A stretch of DNA of 64,000 nucleotides from Flavobacteriales bacterium (GCA_016717305.1 JADKFY010000007.1:1-64000); one strand, 5' to 3'; shown: positions 28,399-37,635, counted from the first letter of the stretch. Notes: generated by a model from the letters alone, not told the origin. Program-made: numbers and translations.

Positions 28399-30015
28399 AT
28401 GGAAAACGTGCGTTTCCCTATAAGGGTTGCCTCCCTTGGCCTACTAATTCTTTCAACATTAGTGGGCTGTAGAAAGGATGTTGAACCATCCCGTTGGGAC
28501 ATTGATGCGTTGGTCCCGATCCTTAGAACACGTTTCACCTTGTCGGACATACTGCCCGATTCCGTGCGAACGACCGAAGCGGATGGTACAATCACCTTGG
28601 TCTACTCCGATGATCTTTTCGCGTTGGACCTTGATACCGTTCTTGCCATACCCGACACCAGTTTGGTCTATCCGTATGCGTTCCCGCTTCCGGGTAATGA
28701 TTCGTTCGACCTGCCCGCAGGCTTTCCGGTGATCAGTGAGAACAATTTGATCCGGTTCGATTTCGATGATCTGGCATTGCGAAAGTTGATCCTTCGTGAA
28801 GGCAGGCTCAAATTGATCATGCGCAACAAGATCGCAAGTCAGGTGTTCGGGACCTTTGGGTTGAATGGGGTCACCTTTCCGGATGGCTCCTCGGCGCTGA
28901 CTGCTTCGGTTGGCCCCGGAACAGCAGCGGATCCGACCACTTCGGAAGCGGAAAGGGATCTCGCCTATTCGATCTTCGACCTGCGTGGTCCGCAATTCAA
29001 TGATGTGAACACACTGGGTTCCAATGTAAGTGCACAGTTGGACCCGAATGGATCCGGAGCGCTGGTCACCAATCAGGACAGCATTATCGTTAAGGTGGCG
29101 TATGAAGGGCTTGTGCCACAGTATGCATCGGGGTACTTCGGGAATCGCGTGATCACCCTTGAGCCTGAGTCCAACGCGATCGATCTTTTCGCCAACATCA
29201 TTGATGGTACGATCGATCTGAACCGTGTGCAAGTTCGCCTGAACGTGGAAAGCGGGATCGGGATGGACCTGCGCGTTCGTCTGCACCAATTGCGTTCTGT
29301 GAACAGCAACACCAGCAATAGTGTTGACCTTCAGCATGCTATCATGAACGGCCCGATCAACTTGAACAGGGCCTTGGACCTTGGCGATACGTTCCAGCCC
29401 AGTCATTACCAAACGACGTTGAACAACGACAACAGCAACGTGGATCAGTTCTTAGAGATCCTGCCCGATCAGCTGGAGCTTGCCTTGGACCTGGAGATGA
29501 ACCCGTTGGGTGACATCAGCAACGGACATGACTTCTTCTATTACGACAGCAAGTTGCGCGCATCGTTGGAATTGGAGTTGCCCTTGGACCTGATCGCGAC
29601 GGGTTTGACCTTGCAGAACTTGGTTAAGGTGGATCTGCCAGGATCGGCAGAAGGCCATGCGATCAGGAACGGCGAGCTACATCTCTTCACCACAAATGGA
29701 TTTCCGTTGGATGCCCAACTGTTACTGGACATTGTGGATGCCGACAACAACGTCTTGAGCAATGTGCCAGTTCTGGGGTCCTTGCAAGCTGCGGCCTTGG
29801 ATGCAGATGGACTTGTTCAAACTCCCGTAGAGTCCAGAAGCGATGCAATACTCTCAGCTGATCAGGTTGATCTACTTTACCAGGCCACACGGCTCCGGGT
29901 ACGGATCGTCTTCAACACGGCGGACCAAAGCCAGCACGTGCGCTTGTTGGAGCGTTACGCAGCGGACCTTCAGATCACCGCCAAAGTGAATTATTTGTTG
30001 AATGGGGTCAAGTAG
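28399..30015 (+). CDS. Large outer-membrane lipoprotein, function unknown
   Basis: 538 residues from ATG 28399. The lipoprotein signal MENVRFPIRVASLGLLILST ends in the lipobox Leu-Val-Gly-Cys. The mature protein is long and beta-rich, with repeated strands (LILREGRLKLIMRNKIASQV, TIDLNRVQVRLNVESGIGMDLRVRL, SKLRASLELELPLDLIATGL), suggesting several immunoglobulin- or jelly-roll-like domains. No catalytic motif seen. It overlaps the next gene, a beta-barrel protein, by 14 bases; the pair looks like a surface lipoprotein with its barrel partner. Confidence 0.75.
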   Translation: MENVRFPIRVASLGLLILSTLVGCRKDVEPSRWDIDALVPILRTRFTLSDILPDSVRTTEADGTITLVYSDDLFALDLDTVLAIPDTSLVYPYAFPLPGNDSFDLPAGFPVISENNLIRFDFDDLALRKLILREGRLKLIMRNKIASQVFGTFGLNGVTFPDGSSALTASVGPGTAADPTTSEAERDLAYSIFDLRGPQFNDVNTLGSNVSAQLDPNGSGALVTNQDSIIVKVAYEGLVPQYASGYFGNRVITLEPESNAIDLFANIIDGTIDLNRVQVRLNVESGIGMDLRVRLHQLRSVNSNTSNSVDLQHAIMNGPINLNRALDLGDTFQPSHYQTTLNNDNSNVDQFLEILPDQLELALDLEMNPLGDISNGHDFFYYDSKLRASLELELPLDLIATGLTLQNLVKVDLPGSAEGHAIRNGELHLFTTNGFPLDAQLLLDIVDADNNVLSNVPVLGSLQAAALDADGLVQTPVESRSDAILSADQVDLLYQATRLRVRIVFNTADQSQHVRLLERYAADLQITAKVNYLLNGVK

Positions 30016-31252
30016 GTGGATCGCGGGCGTCGTGCTTTTCAGCTCGTTGAATGGAATAGGACAAACTGTTCTTTTACAGCCAGATACCATTGTTGACCTG
30101 AACGCTTGGTGGAGCAATTCGATCCGTATCCACGGGTCAGCGGATTACAATTCGAACACGGTTTTCAACGAATTGCCTCTTGGCATTTACAGGGGTGGAG
30201 ACCTGTCGAGGAGCATTCGGGAGCGCTCCTTGAACGCATTCGACGGTGATCAGAACACGGCAGGATACGTGGCAGAAGGTCGTTTGTCCTGGGCCGGATC
30301 CCTTTGTAATGCAGAACGCACAATGTGGCGGCCATTGATCAGTGTGGCCCACCATGAAGTTGGCGGCCTTCGCTTCACCAAGGACCAATTCGCGATCACG
30401 TTCTTCGGCAATGCGGCCTACGAGAACCAGACCGCCGAGCTTGCCCCTTCCGGGTTTGAACAGATCCGCTACCAGACAATTGGTATAGGAGCACAACATC
30501 GCAACAATGGATCCATGGTGCGGGTGGACCTTGTGCGCGGAAATGGGTTCAGTTCGGTGGATGTGCAGAATGCCACCCTGTTCACCGCTATTGATGGCAG
30601 GGAGTTGCGAACAGATGTTGCCGGTGAATATTATGCAAGTGATACGGCCGGTGGTAGCTGGGACCGTTCGAACGGAATTGGTGCGGCACTTACCGGCCAA
30701 TGGAACACTTCTTTCAACCTGGGGACAAGGAAAATGCGGTTCGGGGTCGCAGTTGAAGACCTTGGCTTTGTGGCTTGGAACGAACGTAGTGTGTCGATCA
30801 CAAAGGATACGTTGGTCACCTACGACGGCTGGCAGGTGGACAACATCTTCGCGTTGGACGATGTGATCATCGGGAAGGACGTTGTTTTGGACACCTTGGG
30901 ACTTCGGTACAAGCGTGGATCAATTACCCGGCTCTTGCCGTTTCGTGCACACCTGATGATCGGAATGGACATGTGGAACACCGGTTATTTATCGTTGAAT
31001 CTGGACCAACGGAACATCGTTGGGTATATCCCCCAGATCTCACTTATGGCTAGTCGGCGGTTCGGACAGCGGACACAACTGGGTGCCGTGGCCAGCTATG
31101 GAGGTTTCGGCGTTTTCCGTTTGGGTCTGGCGGCGAAACACCGGATCGGGAAGCATGTACTTCTTCAACTTTCCACCCCTCATGTTCCGGGCTTCTTCAT
31201 GGGCAGAACGCGCGGCCTTGGACTTTCATTCGCGGCCGAATTCGCTTTCTAA
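30002..31252 (+). CDS. Outer-membrane beta-barrel protein (DUF5723-like)
   Basis: 416 residues. The signal peptide MGSSRWIAGVVLFSSLNGIGQ is followed by strands alternating polar and aromatic residues throughout (QFAITFFGNAAYENQTAEL, MRFGVAVEDLGFVAW, AVASYGGFGVFRLGLAAKHR). The C-terminal strand LGLSFAAEFAF ends in Phe, as outer-membrane barrels do. The pattern is typical of the Bacteroidota DUF5723/PorV-like barrel group; I cannot be sure of the exact family. Coupled by a 14-base overlap to the upstream lipoprotein gene. Function unknown. Confidence 0.75.
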   Translation: MGSSRWIAGVVLFSSLNGIGQTVLLQPDTIVDLNAWWSNSIRIHGSADYNSNTVFNELPLGIYRGGDLSRSIRERSLNAFDGDQNTAGYVAEGRLSWAGSLCNAERTMWRPLISVAHHEVGGLRFTKDQFAITFFGNAAYENQTAELAPSGFEQIRYQTIGIGAQHRNNGSMVRVDLVRGNGFSSVDVQNATLFTAIDGRELRTDVAGEYYASDTAGGSWDRSNGIGAALTGQWNTSFNLGTRKMRFGVAVEDLGFVAWNERSVSITKDTLVTYDGWQVDNIFALDDVIIGKDVVLDTLGLRYKRGSITRLLPFRAHLMIGMDMWNTGYLSLNLDQRNIVGYIPQISLMASRRFGQRTQLGAVASYGGFGVFRLGLAAKHRIGKHVLLQLSTPHVPGFFMGRTRGLGLSFAAEFAF

Positions 31253-31285
31253 CGCTGAAGGTTGGTCCTTCTACATCACAACTCC

Positions 31286-31612
31286 ATGAACTGGTTGCTA
31301 CTCGTGATCGCTGGTCTATTTGAGGTGGGTTTCGCGACTTGTCTTGGCAAGGCGAAAGAGACCTCAGGAGCTGCTTCCACCTGGTGGTTGATAGGCTTTC
31401 TGGTTTGTCTGTCGATCAGCATGTTCCTTTTGTACAAAGCCACGCAGGTTCTTCCCGTTGGTACGGCTTATGCGGTTTGGACGGGGATCGGCGCAGTCGG
31501 CACGGTCATCGTTGGCATCCTCTTTTTCAAGGAACCAGCAGATGCATGGCGCTTGTTCTTCCTCTGTACGTTGATCGTCTCATTGGTCGGGTTGAAGTTC
31601 GTTTCGCGTTGA
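31286..31612 (+). CDS. Small multidrug resistance (SMR) family transporter, SugE/Gdx-like
   Basis: 108 residues, four membrane helices. The essential membrane Glu is in the first helix (LLLVIAGLFEVGFATCLGKA). The segment LPVGTAYAVWTGIGAVGTVIVGILFFKEP is the family signature. The surrounding residues resemble the SugE/Gdx branch, whose characterised members export guanidinium, more than EmrE. SMR proteins work as dual-topology dimers in the inner membrane, exchanging substrate for protons. No guanidine riboswitch was recognised upstream; only 33 bases separate this start from the barrel gene stop. Confidence 0.88.
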   Translation: MNWLLLVIAGLFEVGFATCLGKAKETSGAASTWWLIGFLVCLSISMFLLYKATQVLPVGTAYAVWTGIGAVGTVIVGILFFKEPADAWRLFFLCTLIVSLVGLKFVSR

Positions 31613-31643
31613 ACAGCGTTCCATATAATTGGAATTACTGAAC

Positions 31644-32441
31644 ATGAAGATCTCCATCATCGGTTGTGGGAACATGGGACAAGCCTATGCCCGCAGTTTC
31701 AGAAAATACGGATTGGTGAAGGCCACCGACTTGTTGCTGGTTGTGCGGAATGAAGGTCGTGCACAATTACTTTCCACGTTGGGTGTTGTTTCAAATGAAC
31801 TCGGACCCGCGATCGGCGAAAGCGACCTCGTGATCATCGCCGTGAAACCACAGGACTTCGGGAACGTGGCGCCTGCATTGGCCCAGATCATAAAGCCGGA
31901 GCAAGTGGTGCTGTCGATCATGGCGGGCATTACCATGGAACGGTTGCAGCGCAGTTTGGGCCATGTGAACGTGGTACGGGCCATGCCGAACTCCCCGGCG
32001 CAGATCGGCATGGGGATCACGGCCTACGCGACCGCCACCGAACTAAGCATGCACCAGACCTTGATGGTGGAGCAGTTGCTCAACAGCACCGGGCGCGCCT
32101 TGCATTTGGCCGATGAGACCATGCTCGATGCCGTAACCGCATTGAGCGGAAGCGGACCTGCTTATTTCTTCCACATCGTTGACAGCATGATCGACACAGG
32201 CATCAAACTAGGGCTGGAACCGCACGTGGCCAGCGCTTTGGTGAAGCAGACCATGTTGGGCAGCTACCATTTGTTGGACCACAGTGATCGCACGCCAGAA
32301 GAGTTGATCAAAGCCGTAACAAGCAAGGGTGGTACTACGGAAGCGGCTTTTGCAGTGCTTACGAAAGATGACCTTTCGGGCCTATTGGATCGCGCGATCA
32401 CCGCAGCAACGCAAAGGGCGAAGGAGTTGTCGGGGTCTTGA
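31644..32441 (+). CDS. proC: Pyrroline-5-carboxylate reductase
   Basis: 265 residues from ATG 31644. The N-terminal Rossmann motif for NAD(P)H is ISIIGCGNMGQAYARSF. The conserved central segments VVRAMPNSPAQIGMGITAY and the C-terminal signature TALSGSGPAYFFHIVDSM with KAVTSKGGTTEAAF are all present. It catalyses the last step of proline synthesis, reducing 1-pyrroline-5-carboxylate to L-proline in the cytoplasm. Length matches the family. Its stop overlaps the extended reading frame of the following TonB-domain protein. Confidence 0.96.
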   Translation: MKISIIGCGNMGQAYARSFRKYGLVKATDLLLVVRNEGRAQLLSTLGVVSNELGPAIGESDLVIIAVKPQDFGNVAPALAQIIKPEQVVLSIMAGITMERLQRSLGHVNVVRAMPNSPAQIGMGITAYATATELSMHQTLMVEQLLNSTGRALHLADETMLDAVTALSGSGPAYFFHIVDSMIDTGIKLGLEPHVASALVKQTMLGSYHLLDHSDRTPEELIKAVTSKGGTTEAAFAVLTKDDLSGLLDRAITAATQRAKELSGS

Positions 32442-32464
32442 TCGAAGTGTCCTACTTTCGGCAC

Positions 32465-33427
32465 ATGCGCGGCCTTATTGCAATTCTTATCGTTCTACCG
32501 CTGATCCTTTCGGCACAGGATCTAACGATGAGCTCGAAACGGTACAAGGACAAATTCAGATTTGTTCCGGAGCCAGGTGAAGAGGTTGTTCGTACTTGGT
32601 TCCACTACGTTGTTTCCAAGACTTCGGAAGGACAATGGGTAGCCCGCACATTTTATCCAGAAGCCGGCAGACTAACGGATCTGACATCCTATGCCGATGA
32701 GAATTGCACCATAAGGTCAGGCAGAACATTCCACTGGTTCGACGATGGCAGCGAAGCGTACAGCGGGGAATTCGATGGAGATCTAAGGGTCGGTGTCTGG
32801 TCAGAGCGATCGGACAGCGGTCGTTATGAGCAAGGAAAACGCGAAGGAGTTTGGCGGCTTCCGAGCTCAAAAAGTGGCAGAGAACGCGGCCTTTTGGTGG
32901 GAGGAGTTCGAGAAGGAGTTTGGACCACAACCGACAGCCTCGGTCGCAAGATCAGTGAAAGGAGCTTCAAGAAAGGCCGGTTGGATGGTGATTGGACCAA
33001 CTTTTCCGCATTGTCCGGTGATATTGAAAGCCGTTGGGTCTATCGCGCTGATACGCTGTTCGATGGAAATCGCCAGCTGGTGGAACACATTGAACACATG
33101 CCGTATTTGAAGCACTGCCAGTTACACGATACGGATAAGCGCAGGGGCTATTGCACGGATAGCCTCATCATGGTCACTTTGCGCGAGAACCTGAGGTATC
33201 CAAAAGAAGCACAGGAGAAGCAAGTGACTGGCCGGGCCTTAATTGAATTTGTCGTGAACAAGGACGGATCGATATCCGGGATCAAAGCACAGAATGGACT
33301 TTGTGCGGCGATTGAGGCCGAGTGCTTGCGCGTGATCCAAAAGATGCCTGAATGGGAACCTGGCGAACAACGAGATATGAAGGTGAGCGTGTTATACCAC
33401 CAATCGATCAAGTTCAGTTTACGTTGA
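32465..33427 (+). CDS. Exported protein with MORN-like repeats and C-terminal TonB domain
   Basis: 320 residues from ATG 32465 (signal peptide MRGLIAILIVLPLILSAQ). The middle part carries several antitoxin/MORN-like repeats with the pattern Gly-x-x-x-Gly-x-Trp (YSGEFDGDLRVGVW, GRYEQGKREGVW, RSFKKGRLDGDWTNF). The last 80 residues form a TonB C-terminal domain (LRENLRYPKEAQEKQVTGRALIEFVVNKDG, then LRVIQKMPEWEPGEQ). It lacks the N-terminal membrane helix of true TonB, having instead a cleavable signal, so it is a secreted TonB-domain protein as is frequent in Bacteroidota. Function unknown. Confidence 0.8.
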   Translation: MRGLIAILIVLPLILSAQDLTMSSKRYKDKFRFVPEPGEEVVRTWFHYVVSKTSEGQWVARTFYPEAGRLTDLTSYADENCTIRSGRTFHWFDDGSEAYSGEFDGDLRVGVWSERSDSGRYEQGKREGVWRLPSSKSGRERGLLVGGVREGVWTTTDSLGRKISERSFKKGRLDGDWTNFSALSGDIESRWVYRADTLFDGNRQLVEHIEHMPYLKHCQLHDTDKRRGYCTDSLIMVTLRENLRYPKEAQEKQVTGRALIEFVVNKDGSISGIKAQNGLCAAIEAECLRVIQKMPEWEPGEQRDMKVSVLYHQSIKFSLR

Positions 33428-35410
33428 TCACAACACCGTAACCTCCGTCCTCCTATTTTGGGCCCTACCCTCTTCCGTATCGTTGCTGGCGACGGGTTTG
33501 GTTTCGCCATAGCCTTTCGCAGTGATGCGGTCCGCCTCGATCCCCTTGCCGATCACATGATCGCGAACGGCCTTTGCGCGTTGGTCGCTCAAGGTCATGT
33601 TGGCGGCATCGGCACCCACATTATCTGTATGGCCTCCAAGCTCGATCCGCAGCGTGGCATTGGTCTTCAGCAGGCCAACGAGCTTGTCCAGTTCGGTGTT
33701 ACTGGCAGGTAGCAGATCAAAGCTGGCCGTATTGAAGAAGATATTGCGAAGTGAGATCACGCTTCCGCTGGTCAACGGGCTTAACGGAACGTTCAGGGTG
33801 TAGGGCTTATCGGGTGTGCCCTTCGCCACATCGTAGTTCTCCGAAAAGAACAGGTAGCCCTCGGTGCTCGCGTTCAAGGCATAGGTCCTGCCAGCGGGAA
33901 TGCACACCAGGAATTCGCCGGTCTTGGGATCGCTATAGGCCCCCGTTACCAGTTCGCCAGTAGACACATCATACAACTGCACATCGGCTTCCACCGGGGC
34001 TTTGGTGTTCTTGTCGGTGACCACGCCACGTATGAAGGTGACTGCTTCCGGGCGTGCCTCCTTGTACAACTCGAAGCTGTAGAGATCCAGATCACCAAGT
34101 CCACCGGGGCGATCACTTGCGAAGTAGGCCACGTTGCCATCGGCGTTCACCAGCAGACTGTTCTCATCTGCACTGGTGTTGATCGGGTAACCCAAATTCA
34201 GAGCTTTTCCCCATGTGCCATCGTCTTGTTTGCGGCTCATGTAAATGTCCAATCCACCGAAACCCGGATGCCCGTTGCTGCTGAAGTACAGCGTTTTCCC
34301 ATCCGGATGGATCTGTACGCTTTCCTCTTGGTACGGCGTGTTCACGTTCTCGTCCAACTTGGCGGGTTTGCTCCAGGTTCCATCATCCTGCATGGTGGTG
34401 GTCCAAATGTCCATGCTCCGGATCCCTCCTTGGCCTTGCTGACCGCGGATGTAGTAGAGCGTGCGCCCATCACTGGCCATGCTCGGTTGGGTTTCCCACT
34501 GTGAAGAATTCACCGGTGGTCCCAAGTTCTCCGGTGGGCTCCAACGATCACCCACACGGCGACTGATGAAGAGATCACAACTGCCGAGCCCTTTCAGCTT
34601 TTCACCATAGCTACCGTCTTCCAACGCACATTTGGTAAAGACGATGAACCGTCCGTCAGGTGTTAAGGTGCCTGCACCTTCGTTGTATTGCCGGGTGTTC
34701 ACCGTTGGTATGGGCGACGACTGCTCCCACTTCCCGTCCACAGCGCGATGGCTCACCATGAAATCCTCTTGCATACCCCAGGGGATGATCTCCGGTGCTT
34801 TGACACGGCGGGTGTAAATGAGCGTGCCATCATCGGCGGTAATGCACGGGTAGTATTCTGGATCGGCGCTATTCACATTCGGTCCAAGGTTCTTGGGGTC
34901 GAAGGGCACCGGCTGCTGAATGGCCTTGGCGGCGAAGGTGCAATTGGCGATCCCCAAACGCGCACGTGCCTTGCGCTGCGGCTCTTCTTCCAACGCCAAG
35001 TAGCCCTTGTAGTTCGCTTCGGCCTTTTCGTAGTCACCGCCTCGGAATTCCAGATCCGCCAAGTGCAATTGCGCAACGGGAAAGAAGCGCGGAGCCAAAG
35101 TCATCACCTCGCGGTACAGGCGAATGGCTTCCTGGTCCTGTCCCTTTTGCTCGGCGATCTCGGCCAACATGATCCGTGGTTCCACGAACTTGGGATCGGC
35201 GCTGGCAGCTTTGGTGAATTCACTTTCAGCACATTCGAACTTGCGCATCCGCATGCACTCGGAACCGCTCTCATAGCGTTTGATCGCGCCCTTGTCGGTG
35301 GTGCTATAACCACGGGGTTGTGCGGCAACGGATATGGAAGTGCAACTTGCAAAAAGCCAGGCTGAAGCAAATAGCAAATTCTTAAGGGCTGCGATCGTGG
35401 ATCTTGGCAT
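33428..35410 (-). CDS. porE: PorE-like OmpA-family protein of the type IX secretion/gliding apparatus
   Basis: 660 residues. The domain order matches PorE: signal sequence with a possible lipobox (Phe-Ala-Ser-Cys, about residue 23), TPR region (about 40-150), a PD40/WD40 beta-propeller (about 180-470; for example KTLYFSSNGHPGFGGLDIYMS), a carboxypeptidase regulatory-like fold (about 490-560), and a C-terminal OmpA domain (about 570-660). The OmpA peptidoglycan-binding residues are visible in GGHTDNVGADAANMTLSDQR and NRRTEVTVL. PorE is proposed to anchor the T9SS ring to peptidoglycan. Other OmpA/WD40 proteins share this layout, so the symbol is probable, not certain. Starts 17 bases after the queE stop. 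Confidence 0.78.
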   Translation of the reverse strand: MPRSTIAALKNLLFASAWLFASCTSISVAAQPRGYSTTDKGAIKRYESGSECMRMRKFECAESEFTKAASADPKFVEPRIMLAEIAEQKGQDQEAIRLYREVMTLAPRFFPVAQLHLADLEFRGGDYEKAEANYKGYLALEEEPQRKARARLGIANCTFAAKAIQQPVPFDPKNLGPNVNSADPEYYPCITADDGTLIYTRRVKAPEIIPWGMQEDFMVSHRAVDGKWEQSSPIPTVNTRQYNEGAGTLTPDGRFIVFTKCALEDGSYGEKLKGLGSCDLFISRRVGDRWSPPENLGPPVNSSQWETQPSMASDGRTLYYIRGQQGQGGIRSMDIWTTTMQDDGTWSKPAKLDENVNTPYQEESVQIHPDGKTLYFSSNGHPGFGGLDIYMSRKQDDGTWGKALNLGYPINTSADENSLLVNADGNVAYFASDRPGGLGDLDLYSFELYKEARPEAVTFIRGVVTDKNTKAPVEADVQLYDVSTGELVTGAYSDPKTGEFLVCIPAGRTYALNASTEGYLFFSENYDVAKGTPDKPYTLNVPLSPLTSGSVISLRNIFFNTASFDLLPASNTELDKLVGLLKTNATLRIELGGHTDNVGADAANMTLSDQRAKAVRDHVIGKGIEADRITAKGYGETKPVASNDTEEGRAQNRRTEVTVL

Positions 35411-35427
35411 ACTGCGAAATTCGATGA

Positions 35428-36090
35428 TCAAGGTATTCCCAAGATCTTGTGTGTTTGTAGTGAGATGCGCCAACGCGGCTGTAGCATCACGAAGTCGGTG
35501 ATCAAGGGCATCATGGTCTCGCGTTTGCTCCATTCCGGTTGGAGGTAGAGGTGGCATTCCTCCGAAACATGCGCGGCTTGTTCCTGCGCCCATTTCAGGT
35601 CGTGGTTGTTGAAGACGATCACCTTCAATTCATGTGCCGCGCTGAATGCTTCGGGCAACGCCGCTTTGAATTTCTTCGGACTCAGGCAGATCCAATCCCA
35701 AGATCCACTCAAAGGTGATGATCCGCTCGTCTCGATATGCGTGCGGAATCCGGCGGCACGGAAGGCATCGGTAAGTGGGCCGAGTTCATGCATCAACGGC
35801 TCTCCACCTGTGATCACCACCAGTCTGCCAGCATGTGCTGATGCTTCGGAGACCAGCTCTTCCGCACTGCGCATCGGATGCTTGGTCGCATCCCAGCTCT
35901 CCTTCACATCACACCACGTACAACCTACATCGCAGCCACCCAAGCGCACGAAATACGCGGCCTGTCCGGAAAAGGCCCCTTCACCCTGCACGGTGTAGAA
36001 CGCCTCCATGACCGGGTACCGCACAACAGGACCAGTACTACTGGACAGGTGCGGATCAGGATGCTGGATGATTTGAATGTGATCTTTCAC
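35428..36090 (-). CDS. queE: 7-carboxy-7-deazaguanine synthase (radical SAM)
   Basis: 220 residues. The radical-SAM cluster motif Cys-x3-Cys-x2-Cys is seen in GGCDVGCTWCDVKESW (the usual length for QueE). The N-terminal substrate segment VMEAFYTVQGEGAFSGQAAYFVRLGG and the SAM-binding GGEPLMHE are conserved. QueE converts 6-carboxytetrahydropterin to 7-carboxy-7-deazaguanine, the common precursor of queuosine and other 7-deazaguanines. No other queuosine gene is nearby. It probably shares a transcript with the PorE-like gene. Confidence 0.93.
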   Translation of the reverse strand: MKDHIQIIQHPDPHLSSSTGPVVRYPVMEAFYTVQGEGAFSGQAAYFVRLGGCDVGCTWCDVKESWDATKHPMRSAEELVSEASAHAGRLVVITGGEPLMHELGPLTDAFRAAGFRTHIETSGSSPLSGSWDWICLSPKKFKAALPEAFSAAHELKVIVFNNHDLKWAQEQAAHVSEECHLYLQPEWSKRETMMPLITDFVMLQPRWRISLQTHKILGIP

Positions 36091-36479
36091 AAGGGGTCAA
36101 AAAAAGCCCACATAAGCCGGAGTTCAAAGAAACCCAAAGATCAAATGGGCGGGTCGGACAGAAAGAGGTCAGAAATCCGCGATGTTCCCGAAGGATATCC
36201 CGATGCAAGCATTGGGACGCGGCCCGCCTTTGCTCTTTGGATCTTCCGATCCTGAGTAAAAAGTGTTGGTCTCAAGAACCTATGGCCTATGTGGGCTGTA
36301 TTTTGATCAGCCTACTGCTGAGAAAGAACGATGTAACACGACGAAAGTAAAAGGGAAGATCGTGGTATGCAAGTGTTGTGGAAAATTAGTTCAGGCTCGC
36401 CATCTTACTTCATGCCCACGGATATGCAGTTGATCCTGCACATTCATCAATTCATTCAAATAGAGTGCATGGAAGATCG
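36091..36479. other. Intergenic stretch with a short inverted repeat
   Basis: About 390 bases between queE and the small protein gene at 36480. No supported coding frame. It contains an inverted repeat at 36198-36217 (TCCCGATGC AA GCATTGGGA) and a small hairpin GGATC TTCC GATCC just downstream. Otherwise nothing recognisable. Confidence 0.5.
36198..36217. repeat. Short inverted repeat TCCCGATGC-AA-GCATTGGGA
   Basis: Nine-base arms with a two-base centre, eight Watson-Crick pairs and one G-T pair. It resembles the small palindromic elements that are dispersed between genes in many Bacteroidota genomes. Only one copy is seen in this window, so repetition is not demonstrated here. Confidence 0.4.
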
Positions 36480-37025
36480 CTACTCCCCCTTCTGCCCCAC
36501 AAAATTATCTTCCTTGTCCTCGAACAGGATGTTGAATGTGGTGAGCGATCCGTAGCAGCGCGTGATGTATTGCTGCAATTCGACCTTCTCTTGGTCCGAT
36601 AGTTTGTCGTGCGCGTTGATCTTCTGTTCCAACACACGGAAACGATCCCGGATCATCACGATCTTGTGGAAGAAGTCTTCGATCGGAAGTTCCTTGGACT
36701 TGAGACTTGCATCGGCAGGCTTCAGCTCCATGGTTCCGCCTTCATAGCGCGGGTGCATGCTCACAGGGCGCTGTGGACTTTGCATTTCCTCCAGCACATC
36801 GCGCAGCGCATCCTTCACACGATCCAGATCCAACGGTTCCTGCTCAATGGCCACACCGCTCCGAATAACCTTTAACCCTTCGAAAGACCGACTGATGGGT
36901 TGTTCACCGTGTTCCTTGAAAAAGCAGTGGACGGTGCGCTCGTCGAGGTCAAAGATCACCCCTTCACCCATGGTCGGGTGGTACACTTTGGCACCAATGC
37001 CTGTACTATGCAGTTCCATGGCCAT
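36480..37025 (-). CDS. Cytoplasmic protein of unknown function
   Basis: 181 residues from ATG 37025, which overlaps the upstream stop as TGATG. The N-terminal 60 residues look like a small beta barrel (GIGAKVYHPTMGEGVIFDLDERTVHCFFKEHG), reminiscent of CarD/Tudor-like folds. The rest is helical (KDALRDVLEEMQ, FFHKIVMIRDRFRVLEQKINA, VELQQYITRCYGSLTTFNILF) and ends in a charged tail. No catalytic motif. Translational coupling with the GreA-like gene upstream hints at a role around transcription, which is inference only. Confidence 0.7.
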   Translation of the reverse strand: MAMELHSTGIGAKVYHPTMGEGVIFDLDERTVHCFFKEHGEQPISRSFEGLKVIRSGVAIEQEPLDLDRVKDALRDVLEEMQSPQRPVSMHPRYEGGTMELKPADASLKSKELPIEDFFHKIVMIRDRFRVLEQKINAHDKLSDQEKVELQQYITRCYGSLTTFNILFEDKEDNFVGQKGE

Positions 37026-37483
37026 CACAATACTTCCTTGATGGTGTAGGTGGTGTCCTGGAAGTTGACCTCCTCCCCTTTCTTCAGTCCGGTGAGGGCT
37101 TGGATCAACGGGGCCTTGGTGCTTACACCTAGGTAATGAGTGTCGTTCACCATGAAATCCTCGATGCTTGCGGCGATCAGGAAATGATGTTTTTCTGTAT
37201 GGACAACAGCTCCGTATTGGACAATATCCAATCGGACGGCCGGGTCTATGTCCGCCAACCTGGCAATATCTGCCTGTACATGATCGACCTGTTCGCCGAG
37301 GGAGTTCATCAGTTCCACATCAGAACCACGGGTGCGCTCGGTTTGGCTCGCACTTTCGGCATTGTCATCGCCAATGGTCACTGAACGAAGATCCTTGATC
37401 CGCTCCTTCAGGTCGGCGGAAGTTTCTTCCAATTTCTTGCGGGCAGCTTCGAGGACGCTGCGTTTCAATGCTGTGGCTTCCAT
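37025..37483 (-). CDS. GreA/GreB-family transcription elongation factor-like protein
   Basis: 152 residues from ATG 37483. The N-terminal 75 residues form a helical hairpin (VLEAARKKLEETSADLKERIKDL ... GEQVDHVQADIARLADID). Its tip carries acidic residues (IGDDNAESA), comparable to the Asp/Glu tip of GreA that reaches the polymerase active site. The C-terminal domain (VQYGAVVHTEKHHFLIAAS ... VSTKAPLIQALTGLKKGEEV) matches the FKBP-like GreA/GreB C-terminal fold, including the conserved Ser-Pro/Ala-x-x-x-x-Ala-Leu-x-Gly segment. GreA factors stimulate transcript cleavage in stalled RNA polymerase. Because the coil is divergent, it may be a Gre-like paralogue and not the main GreA. Confidence 0.8.
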   Translation of the reverse strand: MEATALKRSVLEAARKKLEETSADLKERIKDLRSVTIGDDNAESASQTERTRGSDVELMNSLGEQVDHVQADIARLADIDPAVRLDIVQYGAVVHTEKHHFLIAASIEDFMVNDTHYLGVSTKAPLIQALTGLKKGEEVNFQDTTYTIKEVL

Positions 37484-37635
37484 GGTCTGTGGGGAGTGTG
37501 CGTGCAAGGTAGAAAGGGAAAATGTAGGGAATGAGGAAATTAAGGGAATGAGAAGAATGAAGAGAATGCTTCGACTTCGCTCAGCACACGTAACGGGAAG
37601 GATGAGGCGTCTCTCTGGCTTCGCCTGGAGCTGTT

